From Elmis aenea (Eukaryota; Arthropoda; Insecta; Coleoptera; Elmidae), in NCBI GenBank assembly GCA_947652605.1, contig OX393582.1:15152544-15216543 (forward strand): a DNA stretch of 64,000 nt. The letters run 5' to 3'. The position numbers and the translations under genes were made by a program. Below are positions 44,269 through 56,299 of the stretch, piece by piece. Below the pieces are notes generated by a model, which saw nothing but the letters and a program-made list of their open reading frames with translations, did not search any database and was not told the origin of the DNA. Every line of letters starts with the position of its first letter. Within the stretch, counting starts at the first letter, position 1.

Positions 44269-47200
44269 GTAAGCAAAATTTTGGAGAATCACCTATTTAT
44301 ATAAAACAGGCGATAAACCTTAGCCACTTATATATTATTTTCGAAATCTCATTTTTTTAATTAATTTCATATATTTGTAGGAGTCACAACAATTGCAAGG
44401 GCAGTATGGTCGTGATACCAGGTTTCGAGGACAAAAAAGAGTAATTGTTGACCATTTATTGGATTTCTGGGAAAATCCAGCTAAGAAAGCTTTGAAAAAA
44501 AAAGTCGTTAATGACGCCCCAAACGAAGACGAAGCTGAAGCTTATCCCAATTTTGTTATAACAGGTATGACCATTATTATTGTGTGTAAAATACACTTGT
44601 GTTTTTATATTTTTCATGTACCAATGGTAACTTGAAAAATTAATAGTATATGTTATACCGGGTGGTTCAGTTTGACTGTCGCACCCCTATAACTTTTTAA
44701 TTATTGAAAATAACCCCAACAAACCTTATATATTTGGAAACGACAACAAATTCTCCATCAAATGATGTGCATTTGTTACCTCTACGATGACATATGTCAA
44801 ATGCGCGATAGGCAACTGTTTTTTTTTTTAAAATTACATAGTATACATTTTTTGGTTGATTCGGATAGAGAATTTAATTCTGAATCCGACCATGTATTAA
44901 AAAAGTATGCATACATAAGAAAATTTTCGAGAAAAATCAGTTCAAAGTTTATTCAAATTATAGCAAACAGCCGATTTAACATAACAAAAAACTATCAAAT
45001 CTTAAAAATTTTACTATAACTATCAATGGAAATGTAATAAAAATTAATTTTTTATAAAAATAAAAACAGATAATAAACGTTGACATAAAAAAATTAGACT
45101 TCCAAACACAATTGTCCTCTGTGTAACTGCTTTTTTTTAGAGTCTAATTATTAATGTCAACGTTTATTATGTTTTTATTTTTATTAAAAATTAATTTTTA
45201 ATACATTTCTATTGATAGCTATAGTAAAATTTTTAAGATTTGATAGTTTTTTGTTGTGTTAAATCGGCTGTTTGCTATAATTTGAATAAACTTTGAACTG
45301 ATTTTTCTCGAAAATTTTCTCATGTATGTATACTTTTTTAATACATGGTCGGATTCAGAATTAAATTCTTTATCCGAATCAACCAAAAAATGTATACTAT
45401 GTAATTTAAAAAAAAAAACAGTTGCCTATCGCGCATTTGACATATGTACGTCATCGTAGAGATAACAAATGCACATCACTTAATAGAGGATTTGTCGCCG
45501 TTTCCAAAAATATAAGGTTTGTTTGGGTTATTTTCAATAATTAAAAAGTTATAGGGGTGCGACAGTCAAACTGAATCACCCGGTATAATTTTGAACTTAT
45601 CCAACTGCTTATTGGTTTAATACAATTATGTCTTAGCTGTTTATAAAAATTATTTTTTAAAATAATATGTAATGTACCAAAGAACCCCTAAAATTCCTTT
45701 ATTTATTTGTATAAGCGTTCATACAGTTTTACAGAGTGGTTGAAATATGGACCACTAGTCCATTTTTCTCTGTGTGTCCATGCCTTTGCAGAAATGTGGT
45801 CGCTAAGTGGACCACTTGGTTTGGATTATAGTATGGGCTTTTATTTTTACATTAAAAACATTTGATATGCTTAAACATTCATATTTATGAATTTAATAGG
45901 GCAATTTCACATTTACAGCAAAATTATTGTGACCGTTTAGCTACAAACCATAATATTACATTAGACACAAAACACATTCTAAATTGTCTACTTAGTAGGG
46001 ATAATGCAATGTCTTTAAAGTGTAAATTTACAACCAGTGGTCGTTAGATAAACCACTTGCAGGTTTTTACATCATATAGAAGCAACAAATCAGAACTATG
46101 TGAGCAGTGGAATTTTTTGAACTATTTTGACAAGCAGACAGATGCAATATTGTGCATTACTAATGTTAGAGTCGTACAAAATTAGGTGGTCGAATAATAG
46201 ACCTCTGCCCTATAAATACTTAAATTTGCTTAGCACAAATTACAAATTTAGTTTATTTTAAAATTTTTCATGCACTATAAAATGATAATCGGTTTTAATA
46301 ATATTGTGAGATTAAAATTTCACGGTTTAGATTTTTGGTGGACATGAAATCATTGTAAAATCTTGTTAATTTAATGTTGTGGACTATTATGTCAGGTCTG
46401 ATTTGTGTAAAACTGCGGTCCAGTTTGTGTTGAAGAAAATATTAAAATAATTAAAAAAATGCTGCATGATAAATAAAACTTATAGGTACATGGAAAATGG
46501 CGATTGCTTAAAATTGACAAAATTAAATAAAAATGGTCATCATGTCCATTGCTGTGAAATACACAGCATCAGTTTTGTTTTGTACTTGATGTTATCATAT
46601 TAGTATGATTTAATCTTGAAAACATTGCATGGTATATTTTGTAATACATTTTGCAATAAAACTTGTTCTAGGCATATCTGGAGGAGATGGCAGTAATTAT
46701 ATTCCGAACGAAATTCCATTTTCACAATTTTTACAGCCATCTAGGCCCGTCAACTCACAGCTTCTGCAAACTGATGATTCTCAAAACTATTACAATGAAA
46801 CTTCTGATAGCGTAAGCCGTCACCTAATTAAAATTGTTCTTTTGTTTTTAAACTCACTTTTTTACAATGAGGCAAATTAATTGTCTTGTTTTTAGTTCAG
46901 TTTAACTGAGGTTACAATTTTGGCAAATTGAAGAGAAAAATTGTGCTCAAACTTGTATCGCAAGAAAAATAAAAACTGTCATCTAGTGATTTTAGTCTCT
47001 GAATGAACTGAATCGTGTTATTTTATTTCTTTGTTTTAAAATGTATGCTTAAGAATGTCCTTTTGTATTATTGTTGTAACTAATTTTTTATTACTATGTA
47101 GGAGACTGCCAATTCAACAGAGTCGGCGGGAGATACTAGTAGATGGTCGGATGAAAATTTGTTGGTCAAAACAAAGTCAGCATTTGTATGTACAGTTTGC

Positions 47201-50200
47201 TGCTATAAAAGCAAATCGAAGAAAGACTTGCTGATACATCAACAAGGCCATGTTAAAGTAGGAAAGCCACATAAATGTGAATACTGCACAAGCAGGTAAA
47301 ATTTTTTTTTTTTTTTTTTTACACTGTAAAATAGGGTGTGTTTATGATAAGAATGAACAACTTGAAAAAAATTGTAATTTGGGGTCTAATAAGAAGCTAA
47401 AATCAAAATTGAACATAATTTTCCAACCATTGGATAATTTTAATAAGAAATTTTAAATTTTTGATTATATTTTCATTGGAGGTGGTGCTAACTTTATCAT
47501 TATCGGGACATTTTTTAAAAAAGGTTTTATTGTCATTTGTTTCTTCATAACCATTGAATTGCATTTTTTAATACCTTTCCAGTAATGTTAAATTTCATGA
47601 ACAAGATTTTTTTTTCCATTGACAGTTAAGAAACAAAAACAATAGAAATGTGAAAAACAATTGTCATTAGTAAGTTTTCCATTGGCAGTCCTACACCTAA
47701 CAGTCTAAGGACTAAATATTAAAATAAGTTTTCCATTGTTTTAAAATAAATGCTCGTGTTAATTGTAGGTTATTGTTAATAATATTGTTGTTTGAAAAAG
47801 CAATTTTTTCGTCCTACACCTAACAGTATAGGGATTAAGGTTTAAAAAAATATATAAAAGCAATATTTTAGAGAAGGTACTTTCAACCATTTGAATTTGG
47901 TCTCGATCACGATAAATATACAGGGTGAGTCACGACGGACGCGTCGGAGTTTTATGGCGAAACGGTTTATATTTTCCAATGTCTGTCGCTAATAGATCAT
48001 GTAAGTCAATAAGGGCTACATTTTAAAAATATTTTTAATTATACAGGGTGCTCCAAAAAAGAGTGCCATATCAAAGTTATACTTTTTCATGGGAAACACC
48101 CTGTATATTTTTACATTTTTGGATTCCTCTTTAAATTTACTTCAAAAAATGTAGTAGGTTATATGGGTCTAAAGTCAACCGTTCTCGTGATAATTGCATT
48201 TTCATGAAAATACAGTATTTTCAAAAATTTTCAACATTTAAAAACTTTGACAAGTCTGAACAAATTCGCTTGGAGATAAGATTGACAATAGAATATGTAA
48301 CACTTTGCACCACCTACATTTTAAAAATATTATACAGGGCGTTTTTTACGTTTGGTCAAACTTGTGAAACTTTAAACATCGATAACCCATTTTTTTTAAA
48401 TACAACACCCTAAATTTTTTTACACCGTCTTATAGAAAATTTAATTCTCTTTCGAAAACATTCAGGCTATTTTTCACCTAAAATTGATATTTTCCGAGAT
48501 ATCGCGATTTTATTGTTAATTATTAGGGCAAAGTAATATTTTCTAGTAGGCTATGAAGGTAGACAGCGGTAATTTGAAACAATTAAAAGAAAAAACAAGA
48601 AACTTAAAATTTTGTCGTTTGCCTACAAACTTTTGACATTTTTTTATAAGAAAGTTGTAGATTTACCATTTTTACGTTTAAATATAGGTTTCTCATCAGG
48701 GCCACAATATTTTTCATATAATTGAGTTTGATCGTTTGCCAAGTCCTAAAAACCGATTAATATTATATTAGTTACGAGAACGAAACGCCGATTTAAAAAA
48801 AAAAAGTAATACTGACTTGTCTAATTTTACATTTAAAAAAAAAACATGGTTGGTGCTGTTTTCGGTAGAGTGTCGTAGTATCGTATCGTAAACAGACAAA
48901 AAATGGTTTATAGGATTTAGTAATTATCTTATAACACTGGTCCAATAAATAAATGCATAAATAATTTTAAAAAATCTCTATTTAAACGTAAGTATGGTAA
49001 AACTACAACTTTCATATAAGAATATGTCAAAAGTGTGTAGTTAAACGATAAAATGATAAGTTTCCTGTTTTTTCTTTCAATTGTTTCAAATTACCGCTGT
49101 CTACTTTCATGGCCTACTTGAAAATATTACTTTGCCCTAATAATTAACAATAAAATAGCGATATCTCGGAAAATATCAATTTTAGGTGAAAAACAGCCTG
49201 AATGTTTTCGAAAGAGAATTAAATTTTCTATCAGACGGTGTAAAAAAATATAGGGTGTTGTATTTAAAAAAAATGAGTTATCGATGTTTAAAGTTTCACA
49301 AGTTTGACCAAACGTAAAAAACGCCCTGTATAATATTTTTAAAATGTAGGTGGTGCAAAGTGTTACATATTCTATTGTCAATCTTATCTCCAAGCAAATT
49401 TGTTCAGACTTGTCAAAGTTTTTAAATGTTGAAAATTTTTGAAAATACTGTATTTTCATGAAAATGCATTTATCACGAGAACGGTTGACTTTAGACCCAT
49501 ATAACCTTTTACATTTTTTGAAGTAAATTTAAAGAGGAATCCAAAAATGTAAAAATATACAGGGTGTTTTATAAGAAAAAGTATAACTTTGATATGGCAC
49601 TCTTTTTTGAAGCACCATGTATAATTGAAAATATTTTTAAAATGTAGCCCTTATTGACTTACTTAATCTAACAGCGACAGAAATTGGAAAATATAAACCG
49701 TTTCGCCATAAAACTCCGACGCGTCCGTCGTGACTCACCCTGTATAACTTTAAAAATTACCCTTTAACAATTTTGCTGTGTCATAGTTAAGAAGAGTATT
49801 TAAAAATGTTAATTTTAGTTTTTTGCAGTTTTTTTGAGTGCACTGATTAATTATTTCAGTCGCGTCAAATTTTTCATGTATCTCTATTTTACCGATTCTT
49901 AGTTAAAATAATGCCGAAAATGAAACGTCTAGCAAAAAAAATAAAAACTAAGTTTTTAAAATGTAATTATACATAAAATAAGTAGTGAGAGCTAATAAAT
50001 AAAGTCGTAATAGAAAAATCTTTTCGCACAGTAAAATATTAGACGCAATTTAAAATAGAAATTTAGAATAGAAAAAAAAACAGTAAAACAGTAAATTTCA
50101 CAGTGAATAAATTGACATGTGAAGTAGGCGCTGTAGTGCATATTGCATAGTAGTGCTGCCATGTCATCTATCGAAAGTAGGCTATACTGATTGTCAGTTA

Positions 50201-53200
50201 TATATGTAGTTAAGTCAGCAGAATTTTTATTTTACCGTGAAAAAAATATTTTTTACTGTACAAATTATCTTTGTCTACTGTGAATGTAATTTTTATACTG
50301 AAAATATTTTACTTTGCATTTGTTTTTTTACTGTGAATTTTTCTAGTATTTTGATATTTTTTAGCATACCTTAAAATCCTAGTCTTAAAATAAGAAAGTT
50401 ATACATGTAACGTGGTTGATTGGGTCATCATGTTTTTACTATTTTATTATTTTATTTTTTTTAGTTTCACTCGATCATCACATTTGGCGAGACACCGACG
50501 TGTACACACGGGGGAGCGACCTTTTGCTTGTACCAAATGTGAAAAGACTTTTGCCAGAAAAGACAAGCTTAAGCAACATATTCGCACTGCTCACAAAAAA
50601 CTGATGGAGGTAGAAAATTTCATCACTCCTGAAGTTAGTTGTGTTAAGGTAAGTTGAATTGCTTTTTAAGGATAACATATTTAATGATTGAATAAAAATA
50701 ATAGCAGTTGCCTGAACCACATTGAAGGCGATATTCATAGTTAATTGGTTTTTTATATCAACAAAAATACTTCAATTGTAATTTCGTTGTTGTTTTGTTT
50801 TAGGGTGATAATTGTTTTTGTAACAGATGCGTTTTGTATTGTAGAAATATAATGGACAGGTTGTTATATTTGTAACTTTTTAAATTATTATTAACGTTAG
50901 ATAGGCATGGAGACAATTTTTAATACTGTAATTTGAGGCTGTAAAGTTTTTTCTATTGATTTAATTAATATTTGGGTTTCAATGTGAACAGTTTTTGTCA
51001 GAACCCAGAAAAATGAAAATTAAGAAATTATTTTAAAAATTAGTAAACTTTGGAAGAAACAACCAAACTCATGCATGATTTGGGAGCATTTTTAGAAGTT
51101 TTTTTTATTAACATTTTGCTTTGGAACAGTTTGTCTATTAGTTTTTAGTCTGTGCAAAAAATTTATTATATTTTTAACAGCGTTAAATCTTTAACCACAA
51201 TCCGTTTTTAATTGTTTTCTAAGCTTGTTAATTTTTCGTGATTTTATTAGAAAGAAGTTGTAAGGAGTGAAACCGAAGAAGTTCCTACAGAAAATGATGA
51301 TTATATGTACCATCTGCCCCCGGATACAGACATTTTAGACGCTAAACCAAAACGTGGCAGAGGTCGTCCAAGAAAATATCCAACGCGAGGTAGTTTTACA
51401 TTCATTTGATACCTAATTTTAAATTAAAAGAAATGTATCCATATTTTACAGAATTACCACCAGTGATAGGCCCCAAACGAGGACGCGGGCGACCTCGTAA
51501 AATTCGTGAAGATACAGGTAAAAACTATTTGTTTTAAAATATTAAATACAATTTATCTAATCAGCGATCTCAGAAATTGTAAAAGATAGGAGTTTGGTTA
51601 AATGGAATCAAAATTACATATGTATTTGGGGTGAATCATGAACTATTTATGTTTTGGGGAAAATCCGTGTAGATATTGGTAAAAACTGAGTATTACTGAT
51701 TCCTTGAATTTAAATGTCAATAATTTTTTTGTTTTATAATTTTATTATAGTTTTTTTAACTTAAAAAAAAAACTCGACGGATGTTTTCAAAAGCATTGAG
51801 GGACGCCCAGGGGTTTGCGGACCACATTTTGAGAATCTATGGAGTCTATAATCTGTACAGTTTAATATACAGGGTGTTTAGGTTAAAAATAAACAGCTTG
51901 GAGATCTTGGTTATTATAAAAGATACAAAGTCGGTTAAATTCGAGAAAAGTTGGGCATTTGTTGTTAAATAAGAACATGAAATCAAATTTAACATATCAT
52001 CTCTAGATTGTCAGATGTTTAAAAAAGTTTGTATTTTTTTTTTACGTTCTCCATAGATTGTGTTGTGTTACAACTTTTAAAATATTTGGACACTTACAAA
52101 AGATTATTATATTTTTTCTCTAACTTTTGTTTTTTACATAGCCTAGTACACTGCGTTTCCAATATCGATATTAATTTAATCACAAATATTGAATTCATAA
52201 TTAATCTCTTAATAAAAAATATTTTTTCATGAAATTTGGTATAAACCCATTTGAGGGCATCCTGAATCCAGTGGTGTAGTCAGATTTTAAATTAAAAATT
52301 TGCTAAACAAATTTTGACATCAAAAAAAGATCATAGTAGACTTTGCGAGTGTAAACTGAATTTTTAAATTGGGTGTTAGAGTACAGTTTTTGATGCTTTA
52401 TCGTTTAAAAAAAGTTTATGAAAATCGGACCTTAAATAAACTTTTTATAGGGGAGATCTGCTTTGAAATGAAAATGTTATCATCATAGTTTGCCAAGATT
52501 TCATAAACAAGTGATGTTTGCAATTTAAAAACAACTAAACATAATTTCCAAGTAAATTCTGCAGCAGCATCCACCTTTGAACCACCTGCAGTGTAAACTT
52601 CTAAGATATTAAACTTTTCAAAGTGTTCAAATTTAGCCATGTTCACAAAACAACAAAAAACAGTTATAAAATATAAAAGAATACATGCATCTGCTTAAAA
52701 GGTTAAAAATTCAATTGAAGATTACGTTTAGTTGTTTATTAATTGTAAACATATATTTGAAAAACTTTAATTTTTTTAAATATACAGTCATGACCTAGAG
52801 TTTTCATTTAAAAGAATATATGTTTACTTCTTATCTCAAAAATTAAGGTCGTTAATACATCTTTACGTTAAGCATAAAATTATTTATAAAAAACCTATCT
52901 AGTATATGGTTCTATTTTTATAAGTAAAGAAGTTATAATAAATATTCCATAACGTTTTATTCGTCTGTATTGCCAAAATGGATAGTGATATAAAAAATCC
53001 GATAACACAGGCATGTTTATCCTAAAAAATAACCCAACAGTGATATCAGATTTTTATTAAGTTTAAATAGCTTTCTATGTTATGCATTAAAGAATATTAG
53101 TGTCTGTAAAAAACAAGAGAGAATTTTTTGAGCATGCTGTACCATTTAACTGTTTAACAGTGCCTGATATTTTAATAATTAAATTAAATTGTTATTATTA

Positions 53201-53625
53201 ATGCAATATATGATAAGTATTATAAACTAATATTTTACCATCAATTTAAAAAAATTCCAGATCTACTTCATTCTAGTGAAGATTATGATGTAACATCTCT
53301 TCCATACGGTGATCTTTCATATTTAACCATGCCAATGGATGAAACTTTACCTATTGAACCTCTCATTGAAATAAATACTGGACCTTCGGAAGCACTGAAT
53401 TTGGAACCCGATAATTCGAATGAAAATCCTGATTCCGAACCAAATCCTGCATCCTGGCAATGTGAAACTGAAAATGAAAGGGAACCACAACATGACCCAC
53501 CACCTGAATCGGAAAAGCCAGCAGCAGAAACTGATACTCCGGAAGAAGTAGTTAATAATACTGAATCTCTGTTAGATTCCATCAAGAAAATTGGAGAGTG
53601 TACAGTGTCTGTAAATGTTAATTAA
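43777..53625 (+). CDS. BTB/POZ - C2H2 zinc finger - AT-hook protein, 8 coding exons, 587 aa
   Basis: Exons 43777-44268, 44381-44564, 46672-46811, 47102-47295, 50465-50648, 51251-51389, 51452-51517 and 53261-53625, all with GT-AG borders and consistent phases, join into one 587-aa frame. Residues about 1-115 are a BTB domain of the insect TTK/lola type ([60 protein letters not shown]). Three C2H2 fingers follow: C302/C305/H318/H322, C331/C334/H347/H351 and C359/C362/H375/H380, the latter two joined by a canonical HTGERPF linker. Two AT-hooks (KRGRGRPRK) lie at 432-440 and 453-461. The C-terminus (467-587) is acidic and Pro-rich. Such proteins dimerise through BTB and bind DNA in the nucleus. 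The specific orthologue is not recognised, so no symbol is given. Confidence 0.9.
44381..44564 (+). CDS. BTB gene coding exon 2: basic linker
   Basis: Acceptor atttgtag, donor aca g|gtatga, phase 1. Encodes a Gln-rich start, a basic patch (KKALKKKVV) and an acidic EDEAEAYPN. Confidence 0.88.
44658..45583. mobile_element. TA-flanked foldback (family D) in BTB intron 2, near-perfect palindrome
   Basis: Ends CCGGGTGGTTCAGTTTGACT and caaactgaatcacccgg, flanked by TA. Arms of more than 400 bp mirror each other almost base for base around about 45100. Open frame 44762-45019 is arm sequence. Old copies of this family lie upstream of each SIAH gene. Confidence 0.92.
46672..46811 (+). CDS. BTB gene coding exon 3: linker
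   Basis: Acceptor ttgttctag, donor gat agc|gtaagc. Encodes [20 protein letters not shown] and a Gln/Asn/Ser-rich remainder; no domain. The preceding 45584-46671 is intron with no other gene seen. Confidence 0.86.
47102..47295 (+). CDS. BTB gene coding exon 4: finger 1 and start of finger 2
   Basis: Acceptor ctatgtag, donor agc ag|gtaaaa, phase 2. Contains CTVC...HQQGH and the CEYC pair of finger 2, whose His pair is on the next exon. Confidence 0.9.
47921..49743. mobile_element. 1.8-kb TA-flanked foldback (family I) in BTB intron 4
   Basis: Ends CAGGGTGAGTCACGACGGAC and gtcgtgactcaccctg, flanked by TA. Arms 47921 to about 48690 and about 48980 to 49743 are nearly identical in inverted orientation; even the open frames 48204-48413 (+) and 49127-49459 (-) encode the same peptide, showing arm identity rather than a gene. 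The central loop is about 290 bp. No transposase. Confidence 0.93.
50465..50648 (+). CDS. BTB gene coding exon 5: rest of finger 2, finger 3
   Basis: Acceptor ttttttag, donor gtt aag|gtaagt. Encodes [20 protein letters not shown] and CTKC...HIRTAH. Confidence 0.93.
51251..51389 (+). CDS. BTB gene coding exon 6: acidic linker and AT-hook 1
   Basis: Acceptor attttattag, donor cga g|gtagtt, phase 1. Encodes [19 protein letters not shown] and then [11 protein letters not shown]. Confidence 0.88.
51452..51517 (+). CDS. BTB gene coding exon 7 (66 nt): AT-hook 2
   Basis: Acceptor attttacag, donor aca g|gtaaaa. Encodes [20 protein letters not shown]. It is symmetrical (phase 1 to phase 1), so skipping it would keep the frame and remove one AT-hook. 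Confidence 0.88.
51870..52010. repeat. Lone foldback end in BTB intron 7
   Basis: CAGGGTGTTTAGGTTAAAAA with agatacaaagtcggtt just inside, like the family A and G ends. No matching right end was found. The rest of intron 7 (51518-53260) is AT-rich with no gene; frame 52416-52646 (-) is not supported. Confidence 0.55.
53261..53625 (+). CDS. BTB gene terminal coding exon 8: acidic, Pro/Glu-rich tail
   Basis: Acceptor aaattccag. Encodes [20 protein letters not shown], a Glu/Asn/Pro-rich region ([19 protein letters not shown]) and ends SVNVN, TAA. Possible transactivation or degradation region (inference). Confidence 0.88.
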
Positions 53626-53627
53626 GG

Positions 53628-53644
53628 AATAAAGTAATAATAAA
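53628..53644 (+). promoter_or_regulatory. Polyadenylation signals of the BTB gene
   Basis: AATAAA at 53628-53633 and again at 53639-53644, a few bases after the stop codon. A third is near 53698. Very short 3' UTR if the first ones are used. Confidence 0.55.
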
Positions 53645-53828
53645 GTATTATGCAGTTGAAATTAAATTAAATATCAAGTATCTTGTAATAATAACTAATA
53701 AATGTGTATCTTTTTTTGCCTGTGGGCTTCAAAAATGTGGTTTTTATTTTCAACATCATTCTCATCCTAATCAAGATTTGAAGGCAGGTGCTGGAAGGTT
53801 GGAGCAAGTTTAGATATTAACTCTAGAG

Positions 53829-53992
53829 CAGAGGCGGGCAATTGTTTTTTGCACAGAGCGGGAATAAATTTAGTTGAAGGTTGTTAAGTCTTTTTTTCTC
53901 CAAAGCGTTTTATAGAATGAGACAGAAAAATATGCATTTTTGTCTATTTCATGCAGTGGGCCTTACTGGAGGCTGGCATTTGTCTACACCTG
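53829..53992. mobile_element. Small hAT-like MITE
   Basis: Left CAGAGGCGGGCAATTG and right ttgtctacacctg are imperfect inverted ends. The flanks ctctagag and ccttagag agree at six of eight bases. Confidence 0.55.
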
Positions 53993-54459
53993 CCTTAGAG
54001 GAAAATGGCATAATTGTTTAATAAATCTTTGAATTATATTAAATATATCCACTTTTGTTATTTTGTTTAGTAATCATGATAGTGATAATTCTAAATTTTT
54101 CTTGCTTTTGAAAAATGTACTGGGTGGCGCAGTAAAAATTCCCCAGATTTGTAAATTCGTTATTTTCAGAGATGGTGACCTTGCGTTAATTAAAGTATTT
54201 GGAGGGTCGCGAATCTTTTTAAATGTGTTATTAGATTGCATGTGTTCAATTGTTTTGGCGATATTTTATTTTTTAGTTTTGTTTTTGTTTCAGATGGCAT
54301 CTCGTATTATCTAATACATGCATCAGTTAAAATCTTTCAAATTTCCACTTGATGTATAACTTAATTATTTTATGTGAGAAACTTTTATGAAAGAAGCTAA
54401 TATTAGATGAATCTAAGTAGCCTTAAAAAAATTGTTAATTGACAAACAGTAGTCAAAAG

Positions 54460-54845
54460 CAGTGGCGTACGTAGAAAAATATTTCAGGGGGGATATTGTT
54501 TAAATTTGCAAAAATAATACTGACTAATTTCAAACATGGTAATGGTGCAATTAGAAAATGACCTAGGGGAGCTAGACACAAAAAGTGAGTTGTAAAAAAG
54601 AGGTGCGGGGGCCCAGGGGGGCGACAGCCCCCCGCGTAACAGCGCTATAGGTGTTTGTTTAAATTTTCAATGTCAAACGTACCCAAAAATAGCATTTAAA
54701 AGTAGAATATACAAACTTAATATATTTTATATGTATTTTTATATTTATTTTATATGTTTGGAAATACGGTAATTATAATTTGAGTCCTTTTCAAATTTTC
54801 GGTAGGGGATTTATACCCCTAATCCTTCCCTTGCGTACGCCACTG
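54460..54845. mobile_element. hAT MITE with 8-bp TSD GTCAAAAG
   Basis: Ends CAGTGGCGTACG and cgtacgccactg are flanked by GTCAAAAG at 54452-54459 and 54846-54853, an exact 8-bp duplication. A Gly-coding-like GC-rich patch (ggggcccaggggggcgacag) lies inside. No transposase. Confidence 0.93.
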
Positions 54846-54978
54846 GTCAAAAGTAATTAGAATTCTTCGTTAAACAGTTTTTGATAATAATAATATAATG
54901 CACCAATAGTAGTCAAAAGCATAATAGTTATTTATGTATCAAGGCCAAAAAGTACGTTTTGGCCGAGGTGCATATTAC

Positions 54979-55266
54979 ATTTTTTGTGCGATAGAATTAA
55001 AAGCAATTTAAATTTTTAGTAATTTTCAAAATTATAGGTTAGAAACTACGTGACATTCTGTCACTAACAGATGACGGCGTATGTACTGCATTACCGGCCC
55101 CCTCCTTAGCAACGGCCGTAAAAGTTACTTTTTCGGCCGTTGCTAAGGGTAACGGCCTGAAAAGTAACTTTTACGGCCGTTGCTAAGGATAGGGCCGGTA
55201 ATGCAGTACTTTATAGTTGCTAACGCGTCCGTCAAACAGCTGTTTCTAGTACAATCGCACAAAAAT
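54979..55266. repeat. GC-rich compound palindrome with ATTTTTTGTGCGAT ends
   Basis: Outer ends attttttgtgcgat (54979) and atcgcacaaaaat (to 55266). Inside, tactgcattaccggccc (55084-55100) pairs with 55192-55208, and perfect 26-bp arms (ccttagcaacggccgtaaaa at 55104) pair with 55163-55188. Confidence 0.8.
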
Positions 55267-55319
55267 TAAATTACTCTGATCGTGATCTTACATAATTTTT
55301 TTTTAAAGTAGCACACTCA

Positions 55320-56117
55320 ATGTAAATGCATTCTGGTACAGTCCCTTTTTTTCTTTAGTTTTGATTTTAGATAAATGGAACTCTTTCAGCAAAAAAAAAA
55401 CTAAAAAAACCTTCGTAACTTGCGTATTTTTGAATACCTATAACTACATTAATTCTCGTATATTTGGAATGAGAAAAAAATAAGGAATTTATAGCCAACT
55501 ATAGCTTCCATATAAAAAAAGTACCTAAGTTTGTGTCATAACTTTTAAACGGCGAGTGTAAAAATTTTTTTTTAGTATCGAATTTTGCATAAAAATATCT
55601 AAAAATAGTCTCTATAAATGTCTTTGATATTTACAACAATAACTGAAAAATAACACATAAATATGACCAAAAAAAAAAACAGTTTTTTTCTAATAACTCA
55701 AAAACCGGAAATGTTAGAATATTTTAGAAAACGGTTCTGAGTTTATCTCAAAAAACTGCACATTTTTGATAATTTAACCGTTTCTCTATCTTCAATTTCA
55801 AGCAAGATACCCATGTAATCCCATCAAATTTGTACAGGCCACGGCACACTTAATAAAAAAATTAATTTTGGTTCAAAAATGGTGCAGTGAAATTCAAAAT
55901 TCTTCTTCTTTCCAAAAATATAAAAATATACAGGGCTTTCCATTTTAAATAACAAAATGAGTGTAATTTTCGGCGAAACCAGAAGTAAAACATTGGTGTA
56001 AAGATGTTCAAATAAAACGGTTTTTTACCATACCATATGTCTAAAATTCCCTTTAATTAAATACAAACCTAAAGAAAAAAAGGGGGTGTACCAGAACGCA
56101 ATTACACCCGGTATATA
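55320..56117. repeat. Family H foldback remnant with a nested family F piece
   Basis: Left gttttgattttagataaatgg and right aaaaaagggggtgtacc ... caattacacccgg (to 56117) are the arms of the 42315 family. Between them, 55400-55860 is like the 38839-39426 element (cttcgtaacttgcgtatt; aaaaaactgcacatttt). Confidence 0.7.
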
Positions 56118-56236
56118 AAAAAAAGGCTTAATTCTCTCTAATTATTTTTCTAATATACACCATACGCCATTGCTAATTCTCTTAAAATAAATAAGTTATA
56201 GACCAGAGTTTTTACTAGGACACTGTATAGTTGAGG

Positions 56237-56278
56237 CACAGTATAGAGATCATATGATCTCATGATCTCTATACTGTG
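56237..56278. repeat. Perfect 17-bp hairpin, 8-nt loop
   Basis: cacagtatagagatcat (56237-56253) and its exact complement (56262-56278), loop atgatctc. The flanks gttgagg occur on both sides as a direct repeat. Confidence 0.8.
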
Positions 56279-56299
56279 GTTGAGGCATCTGTTTTAGAA

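Noticed and set aside
48204..49459. Two open frames with the same peptide on opposite strands
   Set aside because: They are the two arms of the foldback 47921-49743.
53283..53585. 100-aa minus-strand Ser/Gly-rich frame
   Set aside because: Complement of BTB exon 8, whose splice sites and phase are consistent.
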